Source of the DNA: Acanthosepion pharaonis
Taxonomy: Eukaryota > Mollusca > Cephalopoda > Sepiida > Sepiidae
NCBI GenBank assembly: GCA_903632075.3
Contig: CAHIKZ030005407.1
Location: 822,501 to 886,500 of the forward strand
Length of the DNA stretch: 64,000 nt
Reading direction: 5' to 3'
In this document: in pieces, positions 20,523 through 32,809 of the stretch
Position numbering within the stretch: position 1 is the stretch's first letter
How the letters are laid out: each line of letters starts with the position of its first letter
Notes under the pieces: model-generated
Told to the model about the DNA's origin: nothing
What the model saw: only the letters and a program-made list of their open reading frames with translations
The model's database searches: none
Position numbers and translations under genes: made by a program

Positions 20523-22770
20523 ACTGTTCTTTTTATGTGCTATGTCCTCTCAGGACGTAGGCGATCATAGCTCTCCACCTCCTTCTATCCTTTGCAGCTT
20601 TCAAAGAGTTCCTGCTCTCTGCTTCCCTCCCACAGATCACGTTCTGTCATCCACTTGCTTAAGCCCGCTTGGTATATCACGCGTTGTTTTCCTATGTCTC
20701 TCTTTCCCTTTATTCGACCCGCGAGTATCAAATTCTCCAGACCCTCCTTTCTCATTATGTGTCCCAGAAACTTCAGCTGCCTTTTTCTGATGTAAAGTAT
20801 AAACCTCCCCCTTGTTTGCATCCTTTCTAAGACCTTATCGTTGCTCACACTCTTGGTCCATGATATCTTTAGCATCCTTCTGTAGAACCGCACCTCGAGT
20901 CTCGTCTCTTCTTCATCTTTGAGGAGATCACCCAACATTCGCTGCCGTAAAGAAGGGCAGATGTCACAACTCAGTATTCTTTCCTTTGTTACCAAAGAAA
21001 TCCTCCTGTCTCGCAATACTCTGCTCAGCTTTCGGAATGTGTCCTTGGCCATCCCAATACTTCTACGGATCTCAGTGTCGCACTTACCGTCCTCTGTCAA
21101 GTGGATTCACAGATATTTAAACTTCCGCGTCTGTTTGATTGTAGTGCTCCCGACATTTTCGGGCTCATTCTCTTACTGGTGGCCATGCATTCTGTCTTGT
21201 AGTTTATGCTTAGTCCTTTCTTCTCACTCTCCATCGCTAACATCTGTAGGAGGTTTTGTAATTTCTTTCCGATGTCTATCACTACTGTGTCATCTGCATA
21301 TCTTATGTTGTTGAGATAGTGGCCGCCAATGCTAAATATCTTTCCCGAATATATCAAGGTTGCTGAGCAGTTTCATCAGATCCTTGTGGCGAACTTTGTC
21401 GAAGGCCTTTGAGTAGTATATGAAACATAGCTACACGTCCTTCTGCATCTGTATCGATCTTTCTGATAACATTCTTATCATCAATAACGCGTTCCTTGTT
21501 CAGGTGTCTTTAACAAACTTGCAGTGTTCTTGTCCTATATCTGGCCTGATTCTACTGCGCGCTCTATTCAATAGAACACGGTTGATGAGTTTTGTCACGT
21601 GGCTCATTAGGCTTATTGTTCAGTGGAGTTCGCATTCGTTTGCGCCTGGTTTCTTAGGCATAGCTATGAAGATAGATTTACTGAGATCTTCCAGTATATC
21701 CCCACTGTTGTAGATTTCGTTTGTTATTTCGGTGATCTTGTCTATGCCAAAGTCAACGAAGCATTTCCGTTACAATTCCGTCTGGTCCGGCTACCTTGTT
21801 TCTGTTCGATTTGACCAGTGCGGCTTTTACTTCAGTTTTCAGAATCCCAGGTCTGTCAGTAGTTCTGTTTATTGCCGGTTGTTCCCTTTTGTCGTGGAAG
21901 AGTTCTCCAATATACTCGCTCCAGCGTTGAAGAATTTTTTCCTTCTCTAATATGAGTGTTCCATCCTTTGATTTTATGCAACCTGTTGACAAGCATGTCT
22001 TCTGTCCTATTAGTTGTCTTATTTGTTTGTGCATGTCTCCTTTGTTGGCAGTACTCAAATTTTCTATTTCTGCACATTTTTCGTTTAGCCATTCTTCTTT
22101 AGCTTGCCTGCATTTAGTCCTTATTTCATTGTGCAATTTTCTGTACTCCGTCCCGTATCTTGGCAGGGTTTTCTACCTCCTTTCCATCATATCGAGAATC
22201 TCATCAGTCATCCAATCATTTTTCTTTCTTCGTCCTATCTCTTTTGGGATGATATCGTTGACTGATGTCATTAAAGCGTCTCTTAGTGCGTCCCATTTTG
22301 AGTTTCCATTGTGTGCTTCGTATCTTCTCTTCACGTTGTCCATATATTTTTTCTTTTAGGTTAGGATCGCTCAGGAGTTTGTCGATTTGCAGTTTGGGTG
22401 CTGCATTAGCCTTCTTCAATTTCCGCAGTTTTACTCTTAGTTTACATATAAGAGGGCGATGGTCGCTTCCACAGTCGGCACTTGGGTAGGTTTTGCAATG
22501 AATCATTTCATTCCTGAATCTTTTGTTGATTGTTATATAATCAATTTGGTTTTTAGTTTCTTTCCCTGGACTCTTCCATGTCCATAGTCGTCTAGGATGA
22601 TCTTGGAACTATGTGTTCACTATTACGTTGCGCGTTCCTAGTCCGAATCTTCTTGCTATATCCCCTGCTGTTTCCCTGCCTACTTTGGCGTTTAGGTCTC
22701 CCATAATAATGAAGACTTCCTGTGATTTGTTTTATACCCATATCCTATACAGAAAAATCGGTATCAATCT
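20523..22770 (-). mobile_element. LINE family E, longest copy: endonuclease and reverse transcriptase, internally deleted
   Basis: On minus: an APE-type endonuclease end with CGSDHRPLICKL (about 22440-22470); a coiled K/E-rich stretch; RT motif NKVAGPDGIVTEML (about 21755-21795); the KLINRVLLNRARS segment (about 21550-21600); FDKVRHKDLMKLL (about 21375-21410); YADDT (about 21286-21300); and the C-terminus RKRQLKFLGHIMRKEGLENL (about 20740-20800). Between FDKV and YADD only about 20 residues remain where related RTs have about 100, so motif B is lost. Stops also break the frame, so it is dead. The N-terminal part of the endonuclease is missing. It acts by target-primed reverse transcription in its family. 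Confidence 0.8.
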
Positions 22771-23189
22771 CATCTTAGCTTTCAAGAGAAATATCTACCT
22801 TTAGTGTTTATCGCACAGCTGTGAACAGGGAAAAAGGATATTCTTGATTTGTTTTGTTTTTTTAATCGGATTTTGTTGGGATGGAGAAAACAACTAAGCA
22901 CACACAGCAGCATACCTAGGTTTTTTGCTGCCTGAGGCGGTTATATAATTTTGCCTGCCCTCTAAGCAGCATTCAAAAATTGGGCCATATCTATACGATA
23001 TAAAGAAAAATTAAAATTAAGACAGACAAAAAAAAAATCAGAATAAAAACAGAAAAAAATAACAGAAAAAAGCATTTTTAGTAAATTTTTTTTTCCGAAT
23101 AAAATGTTATTCCATTACCAAATATAGGCATTACGCGGCCGTATTAGTGATGAATTCTTTTCCACACTGCAAACCGTTAACCACAGAGT
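22771..23189. other. Unclassified DNA
   Basis: A/T-rich; no ORF or repeat family recognised. Confidence 0.3.
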
Positions 23190-23540
23190 AAACATACATC
23201 GACTCTCACTACTCTATCCCGATTACTAATGGCAAATGTTCAAACGAGCTACAGTTATTAGTTTTACCAATTCAAATCTTCACGGTAGAACCTGCCATGT
23301 AATCTGCACAGTGTCAAATCAACACCATTCCCTCCGTATTTTTTGGCAAGGAAGAAGTTAAACTCAGACTACACTCTTAATCTCATCAAATCTAGGTTCA
23401 ACCGATATCTGTCTTACATATCATCATAATATGTACCTCTTTTTCCTTCTTACTCCGTTCGGCCTTACAGCAATCTCATTCATTAACTCTCTACCTTGAG
23501 TGGCTCTTAGGCTTCGTATTAGGTGAATAATAGTAAAAAA
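23190..23540 (+). mobile_element. LINE family B, 3' end
   Basis: Ends with CTCTACCTTGAGTGGCTCTT and TTCGTATTAGGTGAATAA, the family B 3' signature; upstream a CGATATCTGTC-type C-terminus is decayed. Confidence 0.55.
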
Positions 23541-23627
23541 AAAATATTCCCCAAATAATAACTGACTTATGCTGCAACCATTAAAGTAAATGATGAGTTA
23601 TTAGTTTACCATAAAGTGAATTTTCGA

Positions 23628-24214
23628 AAAGATGGCACAAGTGGAAATAAAAATGGGAAAGTGGAACGAGAAAGACAATGGCACAAGTGGAGTGAGAAGA
23701 AAATATGGCACAAATGGAATGGGAAGAAAAAAATGGCACAAATGGAATGGGAAGAAAAAAATGGCACAAATGGAATGGGAAGAAAAAATGGCACAAGTGG
23801 AATGGGAAGAAAAAATGGTACAAGTGGAGTGAGAAGAAAAAATGGAACAAGTGGAGTGAGAAGAAAATATGGCACAAGTGGAATGGGAAGAAAAAAATGG
23901 CACAAGTGGAATGAGAAGAACAATGGCACAAGTGGAGTGGGAAGAAAAATGGCACAAGTGGAGTGGGAAGAAAAAATGGCACAAGTGGAGTGAGAAGAAA
24001 AAATGGCACAAGTGGAGTGAGAAGAAAAATGGTACAAATGGAATGAGAAGGACAATGGCACAAGTGGAGTGGGAAGAAAAAATGGCACAAGTGGAGTGGG
24101 AAGAAAAAATGGCACAAGTGGAGTGAGAAGAAAAATGGTACAAATGGAATGAGAAGGACAATGGCACAAGTGGAGTGGGAAGAAAAAATGGCACGAGTGG
24201 GAAGAAAAATGGCA
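23628..24214. repeat. 26/27-bp minisatellite
   Basis: Unit ATGGCACAAGTGGAGTGGGA plus AGAAAAA, about 22 copies, with ACAATGGCACAAG and GGTACAAATGG variants that mark duplicated sub-blocks (24028-24085 and 24134-24190). All six frames are partly open; the Lys/Trp and His/Phe-rich ORFs are products of the repeat. Confidence 0.9.
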
Positions 24215-24385
24215 CAACTAAATTTAATTGGTATTTCATTATAATTATACACCAAAATGATTAGAACCCCCATAAGACTTGCCGCCCGTGGCCGACCGCC
24301 ACTCCCACGCCCTTAGTCCCCCGATGCATCAGCAGCACGACTTGACTTCTCTATCAAAAATTTAGAAACATATATCTTTATCTTA

Positions 24386-24572
24386 CAGCGTAACTCGGAT
24401 ATAAGAGAGTTGTCGGGACCGGAGAAGAAGTCTCTTATATCCGGGTTTCTCTTATATCCGGGTTTGGTCTATTTTATATACATTAACACAGGCTCTAATT
24501 TGGGACCAGAGAAAATCTCTCTTATATCCGGGTTTCTCTTATATCCGGGTCTCTTATATCCGGGTTACACTG
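24386..24572. mobile_element. Tigger/pogo-type MITE, copy 2
   Basis: 187 bp, about 95% like 10156-10338, with TA flanks (24384-24385, 24573-24574). The left terminus is CAGCGTAACTCGG instead of CAGTGTAACCCGG. It lies directly beside a LINE E 3' fragment. Confidence 0.8.
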
Positions 24573-24574
24573 TA

Positions 24575-24690
24575 TAAGCTGTTCTTCTTCAAAACTCGGG
24601 GGATCATGACTCTCCACAACTTCCGCTCCTTTGTAGCTCTAAACAACGTTAGATTCTTTGTCCCCGCTCTGTCATTCAAGCAACTCGTAG
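24575..24690 (-). mobile_element. LINE family E, 3' terminal fragment
   Basis: GATCATGACTCTCCACAACT and TTTGTAGCTCTAAACAAC match the antisense LINE E 3' end. Confidence 0.5.
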
Positions 24691-24749
24691 GTGCACCTAT
24701 TGTACATGGGTGTGACTAGAGAGTAAGATAGCCTCACAGAAACTATCAC

Positions 24750-24880
24750 TTCTCAGGTTGGCTTTTGAATTCAGAATTTACCTTCTAGATTGGTTGCCGT
24801 CTAGTCTGTCCTGCTATTTAACCTGAGAAGAAATGAAACCACACCTGAAGGAAAGGTATCTGTGCGAAAGCGAATATAAC
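24750..24880 (-). mobile_element. SINE S2 fragment
   Basis: GGTTGCCGTCTAG...CTGTCCTGCTATTTAAC and the following segment match the minus strand of the longer S2 copy at 61890-62150. No tRNA head is visible here. Confidence 0.45.
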
Positions 24881-25675
24881 AAACGCGATGTTTGTATTTC
24901 AGATGTTTCCTTCTCAACAGAACAACAAATTTGCCGTAAACTCTATACGTTGTTAACTAAAGTTGTTAGACTGAATGTTACTAAATATTATTTTCATTCT
25001 CATAAAAGTTATCAACTGGCGTGATTTTGTTTGTATTCATTTTTTTTTTTCGGAGTTGGGGTCTTCCCGTTTTAGAAATAATTATTTTATTGTTTTATTT
25101 AGTATATACAAAAACTGCTTCATAGTCGGCGCTGAGGTTGCGATGGGGGATACTGAGACACATCTTTTTTTTTTTCATAACAGAAAATTAAACATTAAAT
25201 TTGTCCTTTTGTCCTCAATTGATGACTATTCTATTGGACTGTATGTATCGTTTGTCTTTAAAATAATCACTGCCATTTTTGTTAAATAAATAGATAAAAA
25301 CTTCGATTTTTTCAAAAACAGTCTAAAGCTTTTATAAGTCTTATATGCGAAAAAATGTCTTTTAAAGTCTCATGCCAGGAAATAATTACAAGCGCAAAGC
25401 AAAAAAAAAAAAATGCGTATTTATTTACAAACCAAAAATAAAATGATTTTAATAGGATAATAGATGTAAAAAAAAAAAAAAGTGTTTATTCATGATAATC
25501 CGCTAAAAGAAATATATAATCAGGAATTTTAAAATCGTTAACTAACACTCACAACCCACTTTTAACATTTGATTTCAGCCCCAACTATCCTCTACGTTCT
25601 ATTTCGTAACGTTCTGCTTGTGACTATGCGCCTTCATTAGATAAGCACCCTAGTTATACCTTCTTCAACCTATAT
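24881..25675. other. AT-rich DNA, nothing recognised
   Basis: A plus frame at 24975-25289 is hydrophobic but T-driven. No splice or family evidence. Confidence 0.3.
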
Positions 25676-26060
25676 ACCTTCAGTATATACACCCCATTTA
25701 CCTTCAGTATATACACCCCATTTAAATATATACCTTCACTATATACACCCCATTTAAATATATACTTTCAGTATATACACCCCATTTAAATATATACCTT
25801 CAGTATATACACCCCATTTAAATATATACCTTCAGTATATACACCCCATTTAAATATATACTTTCAGTATATACACACCCCATTTAAATATATACCTTCA
25901 GTATATACACCCCATTTAAATATATACCTTCAGTATATACACCCCATTTACCTTCAGTATATACACCCCATTTAAATATATACTTTCAGTATATACACCC
26001 CATTTAAATATATACCTTCAGTATATACACCCCATTTAAATATATACTTTCAGTATATAC
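25676..26060. repeat. 32-bp minisatellite
   Basis: Unit CTTCAGTATATACACCCCAT plus TTAAATATATAC, about 12 copies; three are shortened to 24 bp (ending CCATTTAC) and one has an extra CA. Confidence 0.9.
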
Positions 26061-26311
26061 AATATGGTTAAAAAATAAAGTGAAAATCGTAAGCAAAGTT
26101 TTCTTCTTGGATATTTTTTGGTAGCAATCGACATAAAAAGTAAAAAAAAAACTGTAAAGACTCCTAGGAAACAAATTCGCTCGTGCTCACTAACTCTGAT
26201 AAATTACTTCCCTGAACCCACCAGCAACTTTTTCCTGTCTCTTACTGTCAGTCAGTCTAGTATTTATCCATCCATTGCCACACGGGCGACTGTCAGTCAT
26301 GAGATACTCAC
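26061..26311. other. Unclassified DNA downstream of putative exon
   Basis: Of near-average base composition, without recognised repeats; the putative exon 26312-26414 is read from the other strand. Confidence 0.3.
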
Positions 26312-26414
26312 TTGTATCCCCAGAGACGGTAATGGTAACGCGAATGCTAACAATAGTAGCAGCTCTACACGTGTACCAGTCTTCAGATCCACCACACTCG
26401 CATACGTACCACAA
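26312..26414 (-). CDS. Possible internal exon with an Ig-like end (strands F-G)
   Basis: On minus a pyrimidine-rich acceptor (GCGCTTTTCCAG, ending 26415) precedes a 103-base open stretch, followed by a canonical donor GTGAGT (26311-26306). It encodes WYVCECGGSEDWYTCRAATI and then VSIRVTITVSGDT. The SEDWYTCRA...VTITVSG pattern resembles the D-x-Y-x-C F strand and G strand that close an immunoglobulin domain. The rest of the domain is not visible, so this may be chance. Confidence 0.25.
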
Positions 26415-26800
26415 CTGGAAAAGCGCCTACAGGCATATTAATCATAAGGGCTGGAGGCGAGGAGAATTGCTAGTTAAAAACCTTTATACCAGACATTTAT
26501 ATATGCCTCTAAATGATTACGGTACGTTGTGTTGAAAAAAAAAAGTTTGTTATTCGGTCAAGCCAAGCTTTTACACGACAAGATAAGGAAAGGATTTTTC
26601 TTCAATGTGAATGACTACTACTCTATTTCTAGGGGCCAACAAGTAAATATGGAAGCACTGAATTATAAGTCCTTTTAAAATTCTTCAATTTTATGGGATG
26701 TTTTTTAAAACTGTGAGTGTAACTATTTATTCTGTTGTTATTATTTAATATATACTGTTTTGTTTATGTTTTTTCCGTTGTCAAGGGTATAACCTCTTTT
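26415..26800. other. Unclassified DNA
   Basis: No repeat or gene recognised. Confidence 0.3.
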
Positions 26801-26990
26801 TCTCTTTCTCTCTTTCTCTCCTCTCTCTCTTTTCTTCTCTCTCTTTTTCTCTCTTCTCTCTCTCTCTTTTCCTCTCTTCTCTCTCTCTATCGTCTCTTCT
26901 CTCTTCTCATCACTCTCTCTTTCCCTCTCTTTTCTCTCTCTTCTCTTCTGTCTCTTATTCTCTCCCTCTCTCTCACTCTCTTTCTACGTA
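26801..26990. repeat. (CT)-rich polypyrimidine tract
   Basis: About 190 bases of CTCTTT/CTCTCT. Confidence 0.9.
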
Positions 26991-27892
26991 TGTCAGACAA
27001 TGTGTGTCGCTTTCAAACATAGTTCCCTCAGCCACATTTTTTTTTACTAATTTCTTTCATAATTACTTCTCTATCCAACTACTAATGGCTGTACATTAAG
27101 GTTTGAGATGCTACGATGAAGAAAAACAACCATAATAAAACTAAAAAATACTAGTAAAAACTTAATAATGGTTAGTTGACTATGCTTTGCTTAGCCTGAT
27201 AAAATTAAATCAGTATCAGTAAATAGTTATCTTCGTTAAAAAGTGAAAATATTAACTTTTCACTGGGAGACATGGAAGTAAACAAAACTACTTATTTGTT
27301 GCTTTACGTTGCACATGTTCTCTGGCATCTAGTTATCGTAAATGCTATAAAAACGTATTCGGGTCTTGGTTTTGTAATAATAATAATAATATCTATGGTT
27401 AATATTTTTTTTACCTGTAACCATGAATCATTTACTGGCACGCACAGTCTGAAAAAAAAATTTTTTTTTTCCTTTTTTTATTTATTTATTCTTAAAGAAT
27501 TGTAAGTACTTCTGAGTTTCGAATTGACAGGCCGTATCTTTTTATTTTTATTTTCTTTTATTTTAAGAAAAATCCATCAGGGGCCTCCCTATTTCAACCA
27601 GCCTTTTTGTTATATATTCAAGAAACTTCTTCCCGACTCTGAATATAGACTATTTGAAACACAAGTTTATTTTAAATACCTTTTTGAATTTTTAATATTT
27701 TTCCTTATTTACACAGCAATATCAACTTTATTGTAAAGAAAAATGAAAAATAATTTTGTGGATTATTTTACTTAAATTCAATTTCCTTTCATTTTCGGTT
27801 CTTCTTTCTCTCTTTTCCTCTTCCTCCATTCTGTCTGTCTGTCTGCTGTCTGTCTATTTGTCTGTCTGTCTGTCTGTCTGTCTGTATGTATG

Positions 27893-27923
<31 letters not shown>

Positions 27924-28289
27924 CTCTAAAAATATATGCGACTATATTAGTATGTATTTTTCATACCGCCTTCCCCAATAGCAAAATAAAACAAATGGAC
28001 TGTTTTTAATTGAAGATGGCAATCCATTAAGTATACCCACCCGATATAACGCAATGCAGGGCTGTCAGTGTATTATATGGCGGGTCATACAAAAGTTCTC
28101 TCTGTCACTTGCTGCGGACATTATGACCCTACCACCACTTAGTGCAATGGAGAGGTGTTGCTCGAAAGAAAAATCCCACATTTTTTTAGATTACATCGCC
28201 CAAAAACAAAAGTAAGCTGAATTTAAAGTTGTCACCGACAATATCAGATTGTCCAATACTAACCGTTTTTAATGGCATATGAGAACAGT
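26991..28289. other. AT-rich DNA; possible signal-peptide exon; CTGT repeat
   Basis: 27272-27337 (plus) encodes MEVNKTTYLLLYVAHVLWHL before a donor-like GTAAAT, which could be a signal-peptide exon; support is weak. (CTGT)n then (CT)n lie at 27832-27917. Confidence 0.3.
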
Positions 28290-28570
28290 TCTCCTTATAG
28301 GAAGAGACAATTGAAATATGTCACATAATGAGGAAAGAGTGTTTGGAAAATTTGATACTCACAAAAAAGATTTAAGGTAAGCGGGCCAGAGGAGGGCAAC
28401 GCACAACCTACGTGACGAGCTTGAGCGAATGGATAGCGGAGCAAGGTTTGTGGGGAGATGATAAAAAGACAAAAATGTTTAAGAGCTACAAAGGACAGGA
28501 AATTGTGGAGTGCCATGATCGCCAGTGTCCTGATGGGACACGAGACATAAAAGAAGATCGTAGCTCTGCA
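28290..28570 (+). mobile_element. LINE family E, 3' fragment
   Basis: Plus: RKRQLKYVT-like, GLENL, GQRTTYVTSLSEWIAEQGLW, then the 3' end GAGTGCCATGATCGCCAGTG and GGGACACGAGACATAAAAGA. Frame broken near 28325. Confidence 0.7.
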
Positions 28571-28584
28571 GAGATTCTATTTCT

Positions 28585-28770
28585 TTATGATCTAATCGGC
28601 CTGGTTTCCAGTTGCCTTCTGCCCGATTTTGAATTCAGAACAATTCTTCTTCACTGAGAGCATCCCAAGAGTAGAGAGCCTAGACTACTTTGTTATTTAA
28701 ACCATACCTGTCGGGGTGGAGAAGAGATAAAGACATGCCTTTTCCAAGAGTATTTGTGCGAAAGTAAATG
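28585..28770 (-). mobile_element. SINE S2 fragment
   Basis: TTTTGAATTCAGAACAATTC, then the TATTTAAACC...GGGGTGGAGAAGAGATAAAG stretch. Same order as 24760-24880 and the complement of 61920-62150. Confidence 0.45.
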
Positions 28771-29819
28771 CAACAGACTAGACACGAATTTGAACTCTTC
28801 TTGATGGTTACACTTTCAACACTAATAATAACTGTTACACTAACCGCACACCTAATGTAGAGTATTATAATCTTTTTAAAATAAACATGCATACATAGAT
28901 TTGTTTTGCTCTTTAAAGTGAAAATACTTTATCTCAGAAAGCCAGATGACTTAACAATAACAATTATGAACCACCGAATTCGATTTAACTCCGCTCAAAA
29001 TTTATGACCAACTTGTGGTTAGTGGCGATCATTTTAGCTTACCTGCAATTTCCATAGGTATTGATTTTTATTTATTTATTCCGTGGCCACATAATAATTA
29101 AATGTCTTTGTGCCCCACCTTTCTTTGTTTGGACACCAATATAATAAATACTTTTTCTGTTTTTCCTTTTTTTCTCCTTCCTTTTTTCTTTCTTTTTCAC
29201 TCTTTTTTTCCTCTTTTTTCTTCCTTTTTCGTTTTCTCTTATTTTCTTCTTCGTTTTTTTTCTTATCTTTTTTATTCTTTTTTTTGCTTAGCTTCGCACG
29301 CTTTGTGCTTCCAGCTGTGTATATTCACAGACACATTCGTTAATTTCAATATCAAAAATGATGTTTTTTTTTTCACATATACAAAGTCTCTCAAAAATGT
29401 TCATACGTCTACATAACATTTATCGTCATTAACTGAAAGTTCATTAAACATTTTTATAATCAAGAATAAATCTTATCCTAAACATCAACTAACCCATCGC
29501 CTTCCAATGGAATATTCACTTCTCTCTGTAGCCATATTTTGAATGGTAACGCATCTCCGTCACTGCATAAAGATGGGCAACTTCTCTATGCCGTGGACTT
29601 TTCTGAATAATTGCATAAATATATTAGCAAGACAAAATATACGCGTCTGCATTATAATGTATGAAGATTATTTATGAGCTGATAAAATATTTTTCGGGTT
29701 TCTTTCCTATTTTGATACTCTAAGCATCATTTGACTCTCCGTTTTTAATGTGGGACATTGTTACTGTATTTAGTAACGTAGGATTTTCAAGTACCCCTAT
29801 TTAAGTTTTTTTTTTATCA
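28771..29819. other. AT-rich DNA with a T-rich tract
   Basis: Polypyrimidine tract at 29155-29287. No gene seen. Confidence 0.35.
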
Positions 29820-30560
29820 TTTTACCCCTAAACAAGATAATAAAGCCACTAAGACGCAATTAGTTTCCCAGTGTGAGCGAATATGATAAAAAAAAACATT
29901 ATTAAGGAGAGAGAACAATAAAAGAAGTAAGATAACAATTAATATTGTGTTTACATTTTTGAAGATCAAAGTTGACTGGAAAGGAAGAAGCCGGGAGGAA
30001 GTTCTTCAAGTGAGAAGTACGAGAAATCAATTTTTTAGCATAGAACTTACGGTTACATCTAGCCATTACAACTGTAAAATGATGAGACCTTGCTGTCAAT
30101 CTACTGCTGCGTTTCAATTCATAAATTCTAAGTACTATAGTGGAAAGTTCATCAGAACAATTACTATGAAAATATTTATAAAAAAGGCACAGAGAAGTTA
30201 CGTTACGGTAGTGAGAAAGTGACTGGTGCCGAGATGCCAGATCAGGACCAATAACATTGCTGATTCTTCTTTGGATTTTATCAAGAACTTCTAAATATAT
30301 AGCAAGAGCACCAGACTAGATGTGGCAGCAATATTCAAAGCAAGGACGAATGGCTGTCTTATAAATATATAAGTGATTCTGGCGAAAAAATTGTCTAGCA
30401 AAACATAGTGAACCACCTTTCTTAACTGCAAACTTAATCGATTCAATATACTCTTTCCACTTTATATCAGCTGAAAAAGTTAGTCTGAGAAGACGCAATG
30501 AGTAACTCTCCTAGAGGTTAGCATCAGCCATACTTTTCTCAGATGATTAAAAGAGCCGGT
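29820..30560 (-). mobile_element. LINE family A, 3' end
   Basis: Minus strand, from 30560 down: RLLRLTFSADIKWKEYIESI (30440-30498), YKTAIRPCFEYCCHI (30316-30360), the RLTARSHHFTV...LISRTSHLKN segment (29902-30117), then the 3' UTR (CACTAAGACGCAATTAG, 29848-29864). It retains the SRLTARSHHFTV segment missing from the sense copy at 17905-18690. Confidence 0.7.
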
Positions 30561-30574
30561 TTCATTTTTGAGGA

Positions 30575-30890
30575 GTTAAAATTTGTATTTATTCACCCCC
30601 ACCACGAGGTCAGGTTGTGACACAAGGTCGGTTCAATGTGGGGAACCCGAGCGCGTACACCCGGGCTAGGAACAAAAATTCCACGAGCTCCCGCAATCGT
30701 CGGTTGCGCTGGCCTCGGTGCGAACACCGATCCGTCTCTCTGATGCAATGAAAGGGCGCAGTCTCGGGCAGCTGTTTCCCAGGACCGACATCTCTCACTA
30801 TAATTTTCCTCAGTTGCGACTCTGTCCTTTGAAGGAGTCGCCCCTGAGTGCACTCTGGCGCAACTGATAGATGACAAATAGAATGTTACA
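30575..30890 (-). mobile_element. SINE S1 body, 5'-truncated
   Basis: GC-rich block (ACCCGAGCGCGTACACCCGG, CGGGCAGCTGTTTCCCAGGA) matching 1130-1420, including the 3' tail (TGTATTTATTCACCCCCACC). The tRNA head is absent. Confidence 0.65.
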
Positions 30891-31759
30891 AACCACTCAA
30901 GAGAGTGATTTACACACTATTTAAATTTAATGAGACATTTACACACAATTTAAAATTAATGAGACATTCTTTGTCCCATTTAAATACATATTTTAGGTTA
31001 TTTTTTAGATCAGCTGTTAATCTGACCATATCGAACCGATCAGACTATGAAAACAGGTGTAAATTGTCCTTTTAATTAGAAACAGGAAAACGTTCTCAAG
31101 TGAGTTACAGTAAACGAAAGCAAAAAAGCAAGCAATGAAAACTAATTGTTTCATTAATGAGCATATATTTTACTTAACCAACCATATTTTACTTGCAGTT
31201 TGTAGTACTTTATTTATTTTTTTAATTATTCATTGATCTATTTACATTGTCTGGATTGATGTCCTCATCTTTGTTGTCATAACGGCCGGCCTTCTTCGGT
31301 TGATTGAAATTTCGAACCGAATTCCTTATTTCGTCCACTTATTTTCGTCCACCGGTTATATCCAGTTATTATTCTAGTTCTACGTACCATGTCTCTTCCG
31401 AATACCTCAATTTCAGTTAATTCCCTTTCTCTGTGGCCATGTATTGAACTCACAACTCTTTGGGTCAAGTCACTGGATGACTTCAGCCAACAATTTTATC
31501 CATGTGTCCTTGCGGACATCAGTGAATAAATTTTGGGGATTTATAAGCCTAAGGTTATCATTTTTTTACCAGACCTCATATTACAATTTGCTGTTATTAT
31601 TGTTTTCTCTGATACTTTGTATTAATAGTTCTAATATTGTATTCATGCTTATGCTTAGCCGAAATATCGGGAAGAGGACAACAGTCCAAACAATGCAAAT
31701 AGTGTAAATAGTTACAATATCTTATCACAGAAATATAGAGATATTGATCTATTTGTACT
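30891..31759. other. Unclassified DNA
   Basis: Two short direct repeats of ATTTAAAATTAATGAGACATT-like sequence at 30915-30972. No gene seen. Confidence 0.3.
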
Positions 31760-32300
31760 AGTGTCCGCATCTGGTTTGTTTACCGTGACAATGTTCCGGC
31801 TGCTGCACATTCCGATTTTCTTCAAATGCCTGTCGTATTCGGAAAGATCAATAGCTAAAAATGACTTCGAGCGAATGAAGCTTGTAGATCTTAGCGAGGA
31901 CCATTCTTCTTTGAACCTTACGGACTGGCGCTACAGAATCGCAAGCAAAGAACTTTACCAAATAACAGAAACCACACCATTTAACAATGGTTAAAAACAA
32001 CATCAACAACTAAAATAAATAGCACATGTCACTTGAAGAGAAAGTAATGACATAATCAAGATGTTGACGTTCCACATTACTTTAAACAAAAGGTTAGGAA
32101 GGAAACGTCTCTACATTAATGGAAAAAGCGATAACAGTTAATGGACTTGAGAAACCTATTTTCCTGAAAAATTGTTTTATTAGAAAGATCTTAGAAATTT
32201 CAACTGATAGTAGATGCTCGATCAATGAATGCCGAATGTTTCCTTATAAGGAGACGGCGGCTAATATTGCCATTACAATTGCATATTATTCTTGCTTTAC
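31760..32300 (+). mobile_element. LINE-like repeat family C, copy 1
   Basis: Plus frames: FERMKLVDLSEDHSSLNLTD, WRYRIASKELYQITETTPF, then (32119-32307) VNGLEKPIFLKNCFIRKI and STDSRCSINECRMFPYKET. The ELYQITGTTPF-like string is typical of LINE sequence C-terminal to the RT. Other copies: 32440-32809 with 33460-33620, and 50920-51350. Confidence 0.55.
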
Positions 32301-32439
32301 TATCTAGTATTAGTTATTTTCATCGTTATGAACCGAAGTATATGACTTGCGCTAATCCACTTGTTAGAACTCATGATTATCAAATAATTAGACGCACTTA
32401 AAGAAGGCCATATCAATCATGGCGCCAAAAACGTCCAGA

Positions 32440-32809
32440 AATATTTAAGCTGTCAGCTCTATACAGCCGCTTTCTCAGATCAATGGTTAAAAATGGCTTT
32501 GAGAGACTGAAGGCTATAGATCTTAGTGAAAACCAATTTTATTCGGACCTTATTTACTGGCATTACAGAATCACAAAGAATTGTACCAAATAACAGGAAC
32601 CACATCACCTGAGGACTTTAAACATCAGCAACACCTAAAATGGATATCACAAATAATGACATTATCAAAATATTGACTTTCCACACTATTTCACATAAAA
32701 GGCTAGGAATTAAACCCCCAATCAGTACGGGAAACAGCAATAATAGCTACTGGACTTAAGAAACTTATTTTCCTGAAAAATTGTTTTAAGAGAAAGTTTT
32801 ATAAATAAA
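32440..32809 (+). mobile_element. Repeat family C, copy 2, left part
   Basis: Parallels copy 1 from the FERLKAIDLSEN-like segment to AGAAAGTTTTATAAA, where it is cut by the Helitron-like element; it resumes at 33460 with TTTCAACCGGCAGTAGTACT. Confidence 0.6.

Noticed and set aside
23581..24273. Long His/Phe/Pro-rich and Lys/Trp-rich ORFs
   Set aside because: They are translations of the 26/27-bp minisatellite in several frames of both strands.
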